Shown piece by piece: positions 15,899-30,832 of a stretch of DNA of 64,000 bases (the stretch's first letter is position 1; the number at the start of each line of letters is the position of its first letter). The DNA lies in assembly GCF_016722765.1 (NCBI RefSeq), contig NZ_JAEQND010000005.1:310001-374000 (forward strand), written 5' to 3'. Both the position numbers and the translations under genes were made by a program. The stretch comes from Ramlibacter alkalitolerans. Lineage in GTDB: Bacteria; Pseudomonadota; Gammaproteobacteria; Burkholderiales; Burkholderiaceae_C. A model generated the notes under the pieces. That model saw only the letters and a program-made list of their open reading frames with translations. It did not search any database and was not told the origin of the DNA.

Positions 15899-17314
15899 AT
15901 GAGCGAGGGGCAATACAGCAGGCTGGCGGCCGCACCCAGTCTGGAGGCCGGTGACAGCCTCTGGCAGGCATGCGTGGAACAGCTCGCGCAGGACCTCCCG
16001 GAACAGCAGTTCAACACCTGGATCAAGCCGCTCGCGGCGCAGGTCTCCGAGGATTTCTCCAAGGTCACGCTGCACGTGGCCAACCGCTTCAAGCTCGACT
16101 GGATCCGCGCCCAGTACGCCGGCCGCATCAGCGCCGTGCTCGAGAAGCTGTATGGCCAGCCGGTGCAACTTGAGTTAGCGATCACTCAGCGCGAAAACAG
16201 CACCAGGACTTACTCCACGCCGTCCGTGGTGGCCGCCAATGCACCCGTCGCGGAGCCCACGGACATCGAGGAAGACGCCGCTTCGTCCGCCTTCAAGACC
16301 CGCCTGAACACCGCCCTGACCTTCGACAACCTGGTCGAAGGCACCGCCAACCGCATGGCGCGGGCGGCCGCGATGCACGTCGCCGGCACCCCCGGGCAGC
16401 TCTACAACCCCCTGTTCATCTACGGCGGCGTGGGCCTGGGCAAGACGCACCTGGTGCATGCGGTGGGCAACCGCCTGCTGGCCGACCGGCCGCAGTCCAA
16501 GGTGCTCTACATCCATGCGGAGCAGTTCGTTTCCGACGTCGTGAAGGCCTACCAGCGCAAGACCTTCGACGAATTCAAGGACAAATACCACTCGCTGGAT
16601 CTCCTGTTGATAGATGACGTGCAGTTCTTCGCCAACAAGGACCGCACCCAGGAGGAGTTCTTCAACGCCTTCGAGGCCCTGCTGGCCAAGAAGAGCCACA
16701 TCGTGATGACGTCGGACACCTATCCCAAGGGCCTGGCGGACATCCACGAACGCCTGATCTCGCGCTTCGATTCCGGCCTCACGGTGGCCATCGAGCCGCC
16801 CGAGCTGGAAATGCGCGTGGCCATCCTGATCAACAAGGCCCGGCAGGAAAACGCCGAGATGCCCGAGGAAGTCGCCTTCTTCGTGGCCAAGAACGTGCGC
16901 TCCAACGTGCGCGAGCTCGAAGGCGCGCTGCGCAAGATCCTGGCCTATTCGCGCTTCAACCAGAAGGAGATCTCGATCGCCTTGGCGCGCGAGGCCCTGC
17001 GCGACCTGCTGTCGATCCAGAACCGGCAGATCAGCGTGGAGAACATCCAGAAGACGGTGGCCGACTACTACAAGATCAAGGTCGCCGACATGTACTCGAA
17101 GAAGCGCCCGGCCTCGATCGCCCGCCCGCGCCAGATCGCGATGTACCTGGCCAAGGAATTGACGCAGAAGAGCCTGCCGGAGATCGGCGAGCTGTTCGGC
17201 GGCCGCGACCACACGACGGTGCTGCATGCGGTGCGCAAGATCTCGGCGGAGCGGCAGCAGCTGACGGAGTTGAACCAGCAGCTGCACGTGCTGGAGCAGA
17301 CGCTGAAGGGATGA
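15899..17314 (+). CDS. dnaA: chromosomal replication initiator DnaA
   Basis: A 471-aa protein with domain I (about 15-85), a short linker, the AAA+ domain III (Walker [10 protein letters not shown] near 175, Walker B LLIDDVQF) and the C-terminal DNA-binding domain IV with the [11 protein letters not shown] signature. It binds TTATCCACA boxes and opens the origin. The ATG at 15899 is in the usual context downstream of the box-containing promoter. dnaN follows after 254 bp holding a family A repeat. Confidence 0.97.
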   Translation: MSEGQYSRLAAAPSLEAGDSLWQACVEQLAQDLPEQQFNTWIKPLAAQVSEDFSKVTLHVANRFKLDWIRAQYAGRISAVLEKLYGQPVQLELAITQRENSTRTYSTPSVVAANAPVAEPTDIEEDAASSAFKTRLNTALTFDNLVEGTANRMARAAAMHVAGTPGQLYNPLFIYGGVGLGKTHLVHAVGNRLLADRPQSKVLYIHAEQFVSDVVKAYQRKTFDEFKDKYHSLDLLLIDDVQFFANKDRTQEEFFNAFEALLAKKSHIVMTSDTYPKGLADIHERLISRFDSGLTVAIEPPELEMRVAILINKARQENAEMPEEVAFFVAKNVRSNVRELEGALRKILAYSRFNQKEISIALAREALRDLLSIQNRQISVENIQKTVADYYKIKVADMYSKKRPASIARPRQIAMYLAKELTQKSLPEIGELFGGRDHTTVLHAVRKISAERQQLTELNQQLHVLEQTLKG

Positions 17315-17350
17315 TGGGGAGAGGGGTCGGCGTCTGGCAGGTCGTTGTCC

Positions 17351-17465
17351 GTCACCCCCGCGCGGGCGGGGGCCCAGAGCACGCGCGCAGCGCGTGAAGC
17401 AGCCCCCGCAAGCCCTGGATTCCCGCCTTCGCGGGAATGACGCGGGAAGAGGCGCGGGAATGACG
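17351..17465. repeat. family A repeat between dnaA and dnaN
   Basis: GTCACCCCCGCGCGGGCGGG (from 17351) to CGCGGGAATGAC (ends 17441), with a CACGCGCGCAGCGCGTG core and a second GCGGGAATGAC end at about 17455-17465. It occupies about half of the dnaA-dnaN gap. Confidence 0.85.
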
Positions 17466-17568
17466 CTCCCCCCCTGCCAACCCCCGGTAAGCCCGCGTCA
17501 AAACAGGCGAAAATACGTATTTCCGGCCACCGCCGAAGACCAGAACTGAATCACGAACAGAGGAAGAC

Positions 17569-18675
17569 ATGATTGTCCTGAAGGCAACGCAAGAAAAACT
17601 GCTCTCGGTGCTGCAGTCGGTGGCTGGCATCGTGGAAAAACGGCACACGCTGCCCATCCTGGCCAACGTGCTCCTGCGCAAGACCGGCAAGGACATCCAG
17701 TTCACCACCAGCGACCTCGAGATCCAGATCCGCACCACCGCGGACATGGACGGCGACGCCGGCAGCTACACGACCACCATCGGCGCCCGCAAGCTGATCG
17801 ACATCCTGCGCACCATGCCCAGCGACCAGACGGTCACGATCGAGTCGAACCAGAACAAGGTGATCATGAAGGGCGGGAAGAGCCGCTTCACGCTGCAGAC
17901 GCTGCCGGCCGAGGACTTCCCGCTGGTGCAGGAAGCCCCGAGCTTCGGCCCGGTGTTCTCGGTGCCGCAGAAGACACTGAAGGACCTGCTGAACCAGGTC
18001 TCCTTCGCGATGGCGGTGCACGACATCCGCTACTACCTCAATGGCATCCTGTTCGTGGCCGAGGGCAAGCAGCTCTCGCTGGTGGCCACCGACGGCCACC
18101 GCCTCGCCTACGCCAGCGCCACGCTCGACGTCGAAGTGCCCCGCCAGGAAGTGATCCTGCCGCGCAAGACGGTGCTGGAACTGCAGCGCCTGCTGTCGGA
18201 TGCCGAGGGCGCCATCGAGATGCAGTTCGCCAACAACCAGGCCAAGTTCGCCTTCGGCGGCATGGAATTCGTGACCAAGCTGGTCGAGGGCAAGTTCCCC
18301 GACTACAACCGCGTGATCCCGAAGAATCACAAGAACGCCGTCACCCTCGGCCGCGCGCCGCTGCTGGCCAGCCTGCAGCGCACCGCGATCCTCACCTCCG
18401 AGAAGTTCAAGGGCGTGCGCCTGAACCTCGATGGCGGCACCCTGCGCGTGGCCAGCAACAACGCGGAGCAGGAAGAGGCGGTGGACGAACTCGACATCGA
18501 CTACGGCGGCGAGGCGATCGAGATCGGCTTCAACGTCACCTACCTGATCGACGCGCTGGCGAACATGGACCAGGACATGGTGAAGATGGAACTGGCGGAC
18601 GCGAACAGCAGCGCGCTGATCACGATCCCCGAGAACCAGAGCTTCAAATATGTGGTGATGCCGATGCGCATCTGA
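17569..18675 (+). CDS. dnaN: DNA polymerase III sliding clamp beta
   Basis: A 368-aa beta clamp with three repeated folds and the canonical C-terminal VMPMRI. It forms a ring on DNA and tethers polymerase III and other factors through its hydrophobic cleft. GAGGAAG precedes the ATG at the right distance. Repeats fill both flanking gaps, which may weaken dnaA-dnaN-gyrB co-transcription. Confidence 0.98.
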   Translation: MIVLKATQEKLLSVLQSVAGIVEKRHTLPILANVLLRKTGKDIQFTTSDLEIQIRTTADMDGDAGSYTTTIGARKLIDILRTMPSDQTVTIESNQNKVIMKGGKSRFTLQTLPAEDFPLVQEAPSFGPVFSVPQKTLKDLLNQVSFAMAVHDIRYYLNGILFVAEGKQLSLVATDGHRLAYASATLDVEVPRQEVILPRKTVLELQRLLSDAEGAIEMQFANNQAKFAFGGMEFVTKLVEGKFPDYNRVIPKNHKNAVTLGRAPLLASLQRTAILTSEKFKGVRLNLDGGTLRVASNNAEQEEAVDELDIDYGGEAIEIGFNVTYLIDALANMDQDMVKMELADANSSALITIPENQSFKYVVMPMRI

Positions 18676-18693
18676 AGCACGCCTGGCGGTGTC

Positions 18694-21506
<2,813 letters not shown>

Positions 21507-21650
21507 GGCGGGGCGGTACGACCGGTGTCACCTTGACGCGTCACAAGTACCCACCGGACATGAAGAGAAGCAATCTGCCTGGTGGTGTAGCCGGCGGAGC
21601 GATTTGCAGGTAACTGGTCCACTTCCTAGATATACGCTCTGGGAGCGAGA

Positions 21651-22655
21651 ATGGCGACACCGACGATGTGGATGGTCAGAGCCGGAGAGCGTGCTTGGCG
21701 CATCGAAGATTTCGAGCGTGAGAGTCTAGTCAGCATCGGTTGGCAGGAGATGGGCGATATGACCGCCCTGCGCACGCGCGAGGAGTTTGTGCGGCAGGTC
21801 GAGCGGTCGTACCCGGAAGCCAAGAAGGCATGGATACCCGGGGCCGCTGGGCAAGCGTTCCGCTTCGTCCGGGAGATCAAGGTCGGGGACGCCGTGGTGA
21901 CATACAACCCCGCGGAGCGCGCCTACCTGGTCGGCACCGTGACAGGCAACTACGAGTACGCCGTTGAGCTCTCGTCGGAGCAACCAAACCTACGTCGCGT
22001 TAAATGGAGAGGACGAGTCGCTCGCGATCAGCTGTCGGTCGCGGCGCGCAACAGTCTGGGCGCCATCTCAACACTTTTCGTCATCCCGCCCGACGCGGCG
22101 GCAGAAATCGAAAGGTTGTTGATTAGTCAGCCCGAAGCTCCTTCCGCCGCTCGGAGGGCGGCAGTTGCGGATGAAGGCGTCGACGACCTCTACAAGGACA
22201 TTCAAGCCAAAGCGTTCGAGTTCATCAAAGACAAGGTCAGCCAACTTGACTGGGAAGACATGCAGGATCTTGTTGCCGGCCTGCTTCGGGCGATGGGCTA
22301 CAAAACACGCATCTCACCCAGCGGCTCTGACCGCGGCAAGGACATCGTCGCCTCGCCGGATGGCTTTGGATTCGAGGACCCGCGCATCGTTGTCGAGGTA
22401 AAACATCGGACGGCAGCCATGAGTTCGCGTGAGATCCGCAGCTTCCTCGGAGGCCGACATGAAAACGATAAAGGTCTCTATGTCAGTACGGGCGGCTTTA
22501 CCAAGGATGCGCGCTATGAGGCCGAGAGAGGCCGCATCCCGGTGACGCTTCTGGACATGGATGACCTCGTCAAGGCCTTGCTGGAGCACTATGAGCGTAT
22601 GGACATCGATATGCAGCGTCTGATTCCCCTTCGGAAGCTGTACTGGCCTGTATAG
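21651..22655 (+). CDS. Mrr-type restriction endonuclease with N-terminal reader-like region
   Basis: A 334-aa protein. Residues about 200-310 form an Mrr-cat PD-(D/E)xK nuclease: WEDMQDLVAGLLRAMGY helix, then D231 in GKDIVA and E249-x-K251 in VVEVKH. Residues 1-150 (IGWQEMGDM..., IKVGDAVVTYNP, YLVGTVTGNYEY) match a region often fused to Mrr domains and resembling PUA/EVE modified-base readers; that reading is inference. The likely role is modification-dependent (type IV) restriction. It stands alone right after gyrB, with a more AT-rich upstream sequence (CTAGATATACG), consistent with horizontal acquisition. No methyltransferase is nearby. Confidence 0.8.
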   Translation: MATPTMWMVRAGERAWRIEDFERESLVSIGWQEMGDMTALRTREEFVRQVERSYPEAKKAWIPGAAGQAFRFVREIKVGDAVVTYNPAERAYLVGTVTGNYEYAVELSSEQPNLRRVKWRGRVARDQLSVAARNSLGAISTLFVIPPDAAAEIERLLISQPEAPSAARRAAVADEGVDDLYKDIQAKAFEFIKDKVSQLDWEDMQDLVAGLLRAMGYKTRISPSGSDRGKDIVASPDGFGFEDPRIVVEVKHRTAAMSSREIRSFLGGRHENDKGLYVSTGGFTKDARYEAERGRIPVTLLDMDDLVKALLEHYERMDIDMQRLIPLRKLYWPV

Positions 22656-22740
22656 GCTCATTCGGTGACGCTGGGCGGTCGGCTCCGCGGACCCGCTGAT
22701 CGCAACTATTCGGCGCCAATCCGATATCCTGATCGCTGAC

Positions 22741-22763
22741 GCTTACTCGCTATGCGAGTAAGC
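22741..22763. other. perfect 10-bp inverted repeat in the island
   Basis: GCTTACTCGC, a TAT loop, then GCGAGTAAGC. No T-run on either side, so it is not a typical terminator. It lies in the 288-bp gap after the Mrr gene; the rest of the gap shows nothing recognisable. It could be an operator or a recombination site. Confidence 0.5.
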
Positions 22764-22943
22764 CGCAGATACAAGGTATGCAAGTATCCGTGCCCGATCG
22801 GACGGCCTCTCCTCACGCCTGCCAGCATCGGCCGGATCCTGCGATCCGCCCGCAATCCAAGGGACCGAGCCAGACGCAGCTGACCGCCCGCGCGGGGTCA
22901 GCCAAGCCAGGCTCTCCGCGCTGGAGCGCATCTTTCCTCTTCG

Positions 22944-23432
22944 CTACTCCTGCTGCGCGCCGACCTTCCTTGTCGCCTCCCGGGCGTCAATCTGGTGTTC
23001 TTCCTTCTCACCGTCGAAGTTCCCTTGCGGCGGCTGCTCTCTCGTCACATCAACGGCCTGCACCGGCGTGACCGCTGCCACTTCCTCCGGCTTCAACGCC
23101 AGGAACTCCTCGTCCGACGGCTGATGTTCGATCGGCGCTTGCGCCTTCACCTCCGCGTGCTTCTTCACCGGCGCGGCGGCCGCAGCCACCTTCTGAGCCG
23201 CCGGGGCGCCGCGCCGCTGCTTGCAGAACACACCGAGGTCCGACATGGTCATGAACGTCCCTGGCCCGAACTTGTCCGGCACCGTATCGCCCAGCGGCAT
23301 GGTCAGATTCACCGGCGCGGTGGAAGTCTCGAGAATGAGGGTGCCGTCCGCGCGGTGCACGCTGTAGCACGTCGCCTGCGCCGCGCTCGTCGCGACCAAT
23401 GCTGCCGTCACTGCCCATGCCTTGCTGTTCAT
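22944..23432 (-). CDS. secreted hypothetical protein
   Basis: A 162-aa protein with a clear signal peptide (MNSKAWAVTAALVATSAAQA, cleavage before TCYS). The mature part has two Cys residues (TCYSVHRADGT..., GVFCKQRRG) that could form a disulfide, then an Ala/Lys/Glu/Pro-rich tail with no predicted fold. AGGAGG precedes the ATG at 23432. No known family recognised. It interrupts the nuclease genes and looks like a host gene rather than part of the defence set. Confidence 0.6.
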   Translation of the reverse strand: MNSKAWAVTAALVATSAAQATCYSVHRADGTLILETSTAPVNLTMPLGDTVPDKFGPGTFMTMSDLGVFCKQRRGAPAAQKVAAAAAPVKKHAEVKAQAPIEHQPSDEEFLALKPEEVAAVTPVQAVDVTREQPPQGNFDGEKEEHQIDAREATRKVGAQQE

Positions 23433-23720
23433 GTTTCGTCCTCCTGGGAATCGACAGGATTCCGCCGCGCGGTGCACAGGTCAATCGATCGGTCGCGGAA
23501 AGGACACGACGGCGTGTTCCGCGCGACGAGGCGCGTTCAGGCGGGGACAGGCGGTGGTTGATTGATACTGGATGCAACCGCGGACATGCCCGGAGATGGG
23601 AGGGATAGAAGGTGCCACGATCGTCCTCGAACTCGTACGTCGAAAGGCTCGAAGACCATCGGCTGGTGCAGGCGAGCACGGGTGACCGATCGAGAACCCA
23701 GGCAGAACTTGCGCGACGTG

Positions 23721-23729
23721 CTCTAATCC
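23721..23729 (+). promoter_or_regulatory. extended -10 promoter before the HNH nuclease
   Basis: TGCTCTAAT at 23721-23729, an extended -10 with TG one base upstream. It lies in the 331-bp divergent gap 23433-23763. Otherwise that gap shows no recognisable gene or repeat. Confidence 0.35.
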
Positions 23730-23763
23730 GGCGCAGTTTCTCTCCACGCGGCACGATCCTCCA

Positions 23764-24720
23764 ATGGGGCTCACCGAGTACCAGGTCAAGCTCAGTCGCC
23801 TCGTCGTGAATCGAAGCGCAGGCCGAACGAGCCCGCACAAAGTATGCATGCTGCTCGCGGTGCTCGACCTCGCCCGGGCCGGTGCTTTGAAGCAAAACCG
23901 CATCCTCTTCGCTCCCCCGCTGCTGGAGCGATACAACACGTTGTTTGCCGCGGTGCGGGCTCCCGGGGATCACCCGAACCCGTATTTCCCCTTCTTCCAC
24001 CTGGCCGGTCGGCTACGTGGTGGTGACGCAAGCTTCTGGCATCTCTCGCCGCTGCCGGGACGCGAGGCCGTCCTGGCCGCGATGTCCACCGCTCGGGGCA
24101 CCACGGACATCACTGCGAACATCGCGTTCGCCGATCTCGACCAGGAACTGTTCGAACTTCTGCAAGACCCCGTCAACGTCGAAGCACTCGCCGAAAGCGT
24201 CACAACCTACTGGCTCGATCGAGGACTTCAGGAACTCCGCGTGGTTGCTGCATCAAGCGGTCAGTCCAGTGTCTACGAACGCAGGTTGCGTTCAGGCGAC
24301 GCCGCCGGCGTGACAGAGCAAGCCCCACCTGAGTACGTTCGCAGCCCCGCGTTTCGGCGACTGGTCACTGAGGTGTATGACTACCGCTGCGCGGCAACTG
24401 GGGTGCGCATCCTGCTTCCCACTGGAGAAGCCATGGTGGAGGCGGCGCATATCCATCCCTTCGCTCAAGCTGGCGATGACGACCCGCGAAACGGGCTTGC
24501 CTTGACGCCCGACATGCACTGGGCCATGGACAAGTTCCTCATCGCCCCTGGCCCCGACCTTCGATGGCATGTCAGTGAGGACCTGGACGATCGGGTTCCG
24601 GATTACGAGAGATTTGTCGCGCTGCGAGGAAGGAGTCTCCTGTTGCCGCCGGAAAGGCGCCATGCGCCGAAAGAGTCTTCGCTCGCCTGGCGACTCGAAC
24701 GTCTTCGTCGCGCCACGTAG
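23764..24720 (+). CDS. HNH restriction endonuclease with sulfur-binding-like domain
   Basis: A 318-aa protein. The C-terminal HNH_2 nuclease has H229-I-H231, N243 and H252 (VEAAHIHPF...RNGLALTPDMH). The N-terminal half carries SPHK (23-26), NPYFPFFHL (72-80) and FWHL (91-94), matching the pattern of the sulfur-binding domain that reads phosphorothioate DNA in ScoMcrA-type type IV enzymes. That match is by eye. Predicted role: cutting phosphorothioate-modified foreign DNA. No dnd genes are in the window, as expected for a modification-dependent nuclease. Neighbours are the Mrr nuclease and a DUF2075 nuclease-helicase, so this is a small defence island. Confidence 0.75.
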   Translation: MGLTEYQVKLSRLVVNRSAGRTSPHKVCMLLAVLDLARAGALKQNRILFAPPLLERYNTLFAAVRAPGDHPNPYFPFFHLAGRLRGGDASFWHLSPLPGREAVLAAMSTARGTTDITANIAFADLDQELFELLQDPVNVEALAESVTTYWLDRGLQELRVVAASSGQSSVYERRLRSGDAAGVTEQAPPEYVRSPAFRRLVTEVYDYRCAATGVRILLPTGEAMVEAAHIHPFAQAGDDDPRNGLALTPDMHWAMDKFLIAPGPDLRWHVSEDLDDRVPDYERFVALRGRSLLLPPERRHAPKESSLAWRLERLRRAT

Positions 24721-24781
24721 GCGGCGCGGCTACACGCCTTGTGCTCGACGCACAGATGGTCCTCGTGGAGACTAGCCCCCC

Positions 24782-26813
24782 ATGAGTCGCGCCTTCTACT
24801 CCGCGCCAATTCACGCCTTCCTCGCTGAGCACCCGGAAAAGATCCTGGGTGCGCTTGCGCGTGCTTCCGGCTTCACGGTCGAGGGGCAACAAGGCCATGC
24901 CTGGGACGAGCAGATCAGGATTCTCAAGCAGATCCTGCCGCCATACTCCGATGCCGGCAACGTGTTCTTCGAATACGCGGTACCGCGCCTGGGGCGGAGG
25001 ATCGACGTCGTCGTCATCATCCGCAGCATGCTTTTCATCCTCGAGTTCAAAGTCGGTGAAAAGCACTTCGCGGAGCATGCGCGCGATCAGGTGTGGGACT
25101 ACGCCCTCGATCTCAAGAACTTCCACGAGACATCGCACGACAAGGTCCTTGTCCCCATCCTGGTCGCGACTCGCGCAGAGCGACGTCCCATTCGCCTCGA
25201 GAAAAGTGCAATCGATGACGGCGTGTTCAGGCCGGTCTTCGCCAATGAGGACTCCCTTCCCGGTGCGCTTCAGGAAGCGCTGAACTGGGCTCCTCCCGGC
25301 GTGCTCCGCGGAGGAATGGGACGGCGGCAGGTACAAGCCGACGCCAACGATCGTCGAGGCAGCCATGGCGCTGTACGCCGGCCACGGTGTCGCCGAAATA
25401 TCCCGGCGCGACGCGGATCACAAGAATCTCACCGCAACGACCCAGGCCATCGAAGCTCTCGTGGCAACCTGCAAGGCGCAGAAAAGGAAGGCTGTCTGCT
25501 TCGTCACGGGCGTTCCAGGTGCGGGCAAGACTCTCGTCGGCCTGAACGTGGCGACCATGCACGCAGAGGCGGGCGAGTTGCACAGTGTCTTCCTCTCCGG
25601 GAATGGCCCCTTGGTGAGCGTGATGCAGGAGGCGCTCGCACGCGACCAGGTACGCCGCGAAAAGGAAGCGGGACGGCTGATTCGCAAGGGCGAGGCGATA
25701 AGCCGCGTCCGGGCATTCGTCCAGAACGTCCACCACTTCCGGGATGAGTACCTCAGGGATCAAGCTGCCCCGAGCGATCACATCGCCGTCTTCGATGAAG
25801 CGCAACGCGCATGGAATCTGGAGCAGACGTCCACGTTCATGCTCAGGAAGAAAAACCGCGCTGGCTTCTCCATGTCAGAGCCGGAGTTCCTCATCTCCTG
25901 CATGGACAGACATGACGACTGGGCCGTGATCATCTGCCTGGTGGGAGGGGGCCAGGAGATCAACACGGGGGAAGCGGGGATCGCCGGATGGCTGCAGGCG
26001 GTCGAGCGCTCTTTCCCGAAGTGGGAGGTACACATCTCGCCGCAGTTGCGCGACAGCGAATACGGGTCGGCCGCGATGATCGACGACGTCGCGCGCCACT
26101 GCCTGGTTCGCCCGAATCCGGATCTTCATCTTTCCGTGTCCATGCGGTCGTTCCGGGCGGAGAACGTATCCACCCTCGTGAAGCGGATCCTCGATCTAGA
26201 CCGGCAGGCAGCCAGGGAACTTCTGCTCGAGGTGAAAGAACGTTATCCGATCATCCTGTGCCGCAGTGTCCCGCGCGCGAAGGATTGGTTGCGACAGCAG
26301 GCGCGCGGCTCGCAGCGGTATGGCATCGTCGTTTCCTCGCAGGCCTACCGCCTTCGCCCCCATGCGATCCATGTCAAGGCCCCAGCGGATCCCGTCCACT
26401 GGTTCCTCCACGACAAGGACGATGTCCGATCATCTTTTTACCTGGAGGACGTGGCGACCGAATTTCAGGTGCAAGGCCTGGAGCTCGATTGGGCGGCCGT
26501 CGTGTGGGACGGCGACCTGCGGCTCACTGGCAGCCAGTGGGGGCACTTCTCGTTTGTGGGTTCCCGTTGGCAGCGGGTCAACGCGCTGGAACGTCAGAGG
26601 CATCTGAAGAACGCCTATCGCGTGCTGCTGACGCGCGCACGGCAAGGCATGATCATCGTCGTGCCGGAAGGGGACGATGCAGACCCGACGCGGAGTCCGG
26701 CGTACTACGACGAGACGTTCACCTACCTCGCGAGCATCGGCATCCCGATCCTGGCGTCGAACGAGGCGGATGGATGCGCTTCGACGCAGGCCGTGCCTGC
26801 CTCGAGCAAGTGA
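24782..26813 (+). pseudogene. DUF2075 nuclease-helicase (Nhi-like), frameshifted
   Basis: Two overlapping frames together make one roughly 676-aa DUF2075 protein. Frame one (24782 on) has a PD-(D/E)xK nuclease: E64, D75 in RIDVVV, E88-F-K90, Q103. Frame two carries the superfamily 1 ATPase: GVPGAGKT (Walker A), AVFDEAQ (Walker B) and a C-terminal [13 protein letters not shown] helicase motif VI. The switch lies between ALNWAPP and [16 protein letters not shown], about 25285-25315, and needs one base removed. The second frame's first ATG is 25365. Nhi-type proteins of this build give single-gene phage immunity. Either the gene is broken, the assembly has one extra base, or frameshifting occurs at the GGAGGAATGGG site; the first two are likelier. 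Confidence 0.8.
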
Positions 26814-26867
26814 TCTCTGGCAGGCACAGCGTCGCGGGTCGCCATCGCCTTTCCGAGCTCATTTCGT

Positions 26868-26881
26868 TGAGCCGCATCAAC
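26868..26881. promoter_or_regulatory. FNR/Anr-type box before hemerythrin gene 1
   Basis: TTGAGCCGCATCAA, one mismatch from TTGAT-N4-ATCAA. The centre is 62 bp before the ATG at 26937; a -10-like CATGCT at 26904-26909 is at the right distance for a class II FNR promoter. Confidence 0.6.
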
Positions 26882-26936
26882 TCTCCACCCTTGCGCCAGG
26901 CGCATGCTGGATGTTCCCTCGCCCCAGGAGCCCCTC

Positions 26937-27542
26937 ATGAACCCCGTCACGGCATGGCACGACGAGCACGCCTACTTCGGCCGGCTCCTCGATCTGCTGC
27001 AGGAGGAGGTGGACCGCCTGTACGCAGGGGAGTCGCCCCATTACGAACTGGTGCTCGACATCGTGGCCTACCTGCGTGACTACAGCGACCAGGTGCACCA
27101 TCCGCGCGAGGACGAAGCCTTCCGGCGGCTGGCGCGGCGCTGCCCCGAACTGCAGCCGACCATCGCGCGCCTGCAGCAGGAGCACCGCGTGATCGCCCAG
27201 TCGGGTGTGCGCCTGCGCGAGCTGGTGGAGGAGGCGGCCGTCGACGCCGTGGTGCCGCGGGCGCAGATCGAGGCGGCCGCGGCGACGTACATCGTCTACT
27301 ACCGCAGCCACATCGCGACCGAGGAGCAGGAGATCCTTCCCGCCGCCGCGCGCGAGCTGACCGACGTGGACTGGACGGCGGCGCGCAACGCGGCGCCATC
27401 CCGGGCCAACCCGCTGGCTTCTGACGGTGCGGGCGAGCGCTTCCGCAGCCTGCGCCGGCGCATCGCATCGGAGGCCGGTCATGCGCCGCGCACCCTCCAG
27501 TGTTCGACGTCGGCCTGGCGCGCGCTGACCCTGCGCGTCTGA
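26937..27542 (+). CDS. hemerythrin-domain protein 1
   Basis: A 201-aa four-helix protein with hemerythrin-type ligands in order: WHDEH (near 7-11), HHPRED (near 49-54), EHR (near 82-84) and SHIATEEQEILP (near 120-131). Such proteins bind a di-iron centre and sense or buffer O2, NO or iron. The start at 26937 is chosen over an in-frame ATG 33 bp upstream because AGGAG lies seven bases before it. A Ser/Arg-rich 50-residue C-terminal extension follows the domain. A second hemerythrin gene is at 61670, and both have FNR-like boxes upstream. Confidence 0.88.
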   Translation: MNPVTAWHDEHAYFGRLLDLLQEEVDRLYAGESPHYELVLDIVAYLRDYSDQVHHPREDEAFRRLARRCPELQPTIARLQQEHRVIAQSGVRLRELVEEAAVDAVVPRAQIEAAAATYIVYYRSHIATEEQEILPAAARELTDVDWTAARNAAPSRANPLASDGAGERFRSLRRRIASEAGHAPRTLQCSTSAWRALTLRV

Positions 27543-27630
27543 GGCCGCCGCCCCAGCACCTCCCGCTGCCGACCGCGGATCTCCGCGCGCGCCGGCCGGC
27601 TGCTGGCTCAGCGCCAGATGCTGGCAGCGC

Positions 27631-27981
27631 CTAGGCGCTGACGATCACCTGGAAGCCACCGAAGATCATCCGCTTGCCGTCGAAGGGCATCGGGTTCATG
27701 GCCTCCATCCGCGGGTCCGCCATCACCTTCTTCATGCCCTCGTCGCGCACCGCCTTCGAGGGCCAGGTGATCCACGAGAACACCACCGACTCGTCCTCCT
27801 TGCGCTGCACGGCCATCGAGAAGGAGGTGAGCTTGCCCTCGGGCACGTCGTCTCCCCAGCACTCCACGACGGACAGGGCGCCGAACTCCTTGAACAGCGC
27901 AGCCCCGGTTTCGGCAATGCGCCGGTAGGCGTCCCGGTTGGCGGTCGGAACGGGTATGACATAGCCGTCGACATAGTTCAT
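27631..27981 (-). CDS. DUF1428 family protein (YbaA-like)
   Basis: A 116-aa protein with the DUF1428 pattern: MNYVDGYVIPVP start, ECWGDDVPEGKLTSF, WITWPSKAVRDEGMKKVMADPRM and MPFDGKRMIFGGFQVI. A dimeric ferredoxin-like alpha/beta fold is known for the family, with no established function. AAGGAG lies at good distance from the ATG at 27981; the open frame extends 66 codons upstream without support. Confidence 0.92.
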   Translation of the reverse strand: MNYVDGYVIPVPTANRDAYRRIAETGAALFKEFGALSVVECWGDDVPEGKLTSFSMAVQRKEDESVVFSWITWPSKAVRDEGMKKVMADPRMEAMNPMPFDGKRMIFGGFQVIVSA

Positions 27982-28171
27982 CCGTTGTCTCCTTGGCAAA
28001 GACGCGGCGGCGGCAAAAGACGCCGCCCGCAGACAGACGACGAACGAGAGTGGGTGTTTTCGACGGGCCCGGCGGGGAGGGTTTCCCCGGATTCGGGGGA
28101 TCTTCCCCGCGCCGCTCGCGACCCGGGCGGCGGCAAGTGCGGAAAAAGCACGGCCCCGCTCGACGGTAAGA

Positions 28172-30715
<2,544 letters not shown>

Positions 30716-30832
30716 GGCCCGGCCGCCAGCCGCGTTTACCCGCAACCCGCCGCCGGGCCGCCGGGCTAGCATGGCTTCGTGCCCCCCGACCGCGCCATGC
30801 CCGTCCCTCCCCGGATCCCCCCCACCCCGACC

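Noticed and set aside
21533..21542. TGACGCGTCA palindrome after gyrB as an FNR-like site
   Set aside because: The spacing does not fit TTGAT-N4-ATCAA, and the position relative to the Mrr gene is not suggestive.
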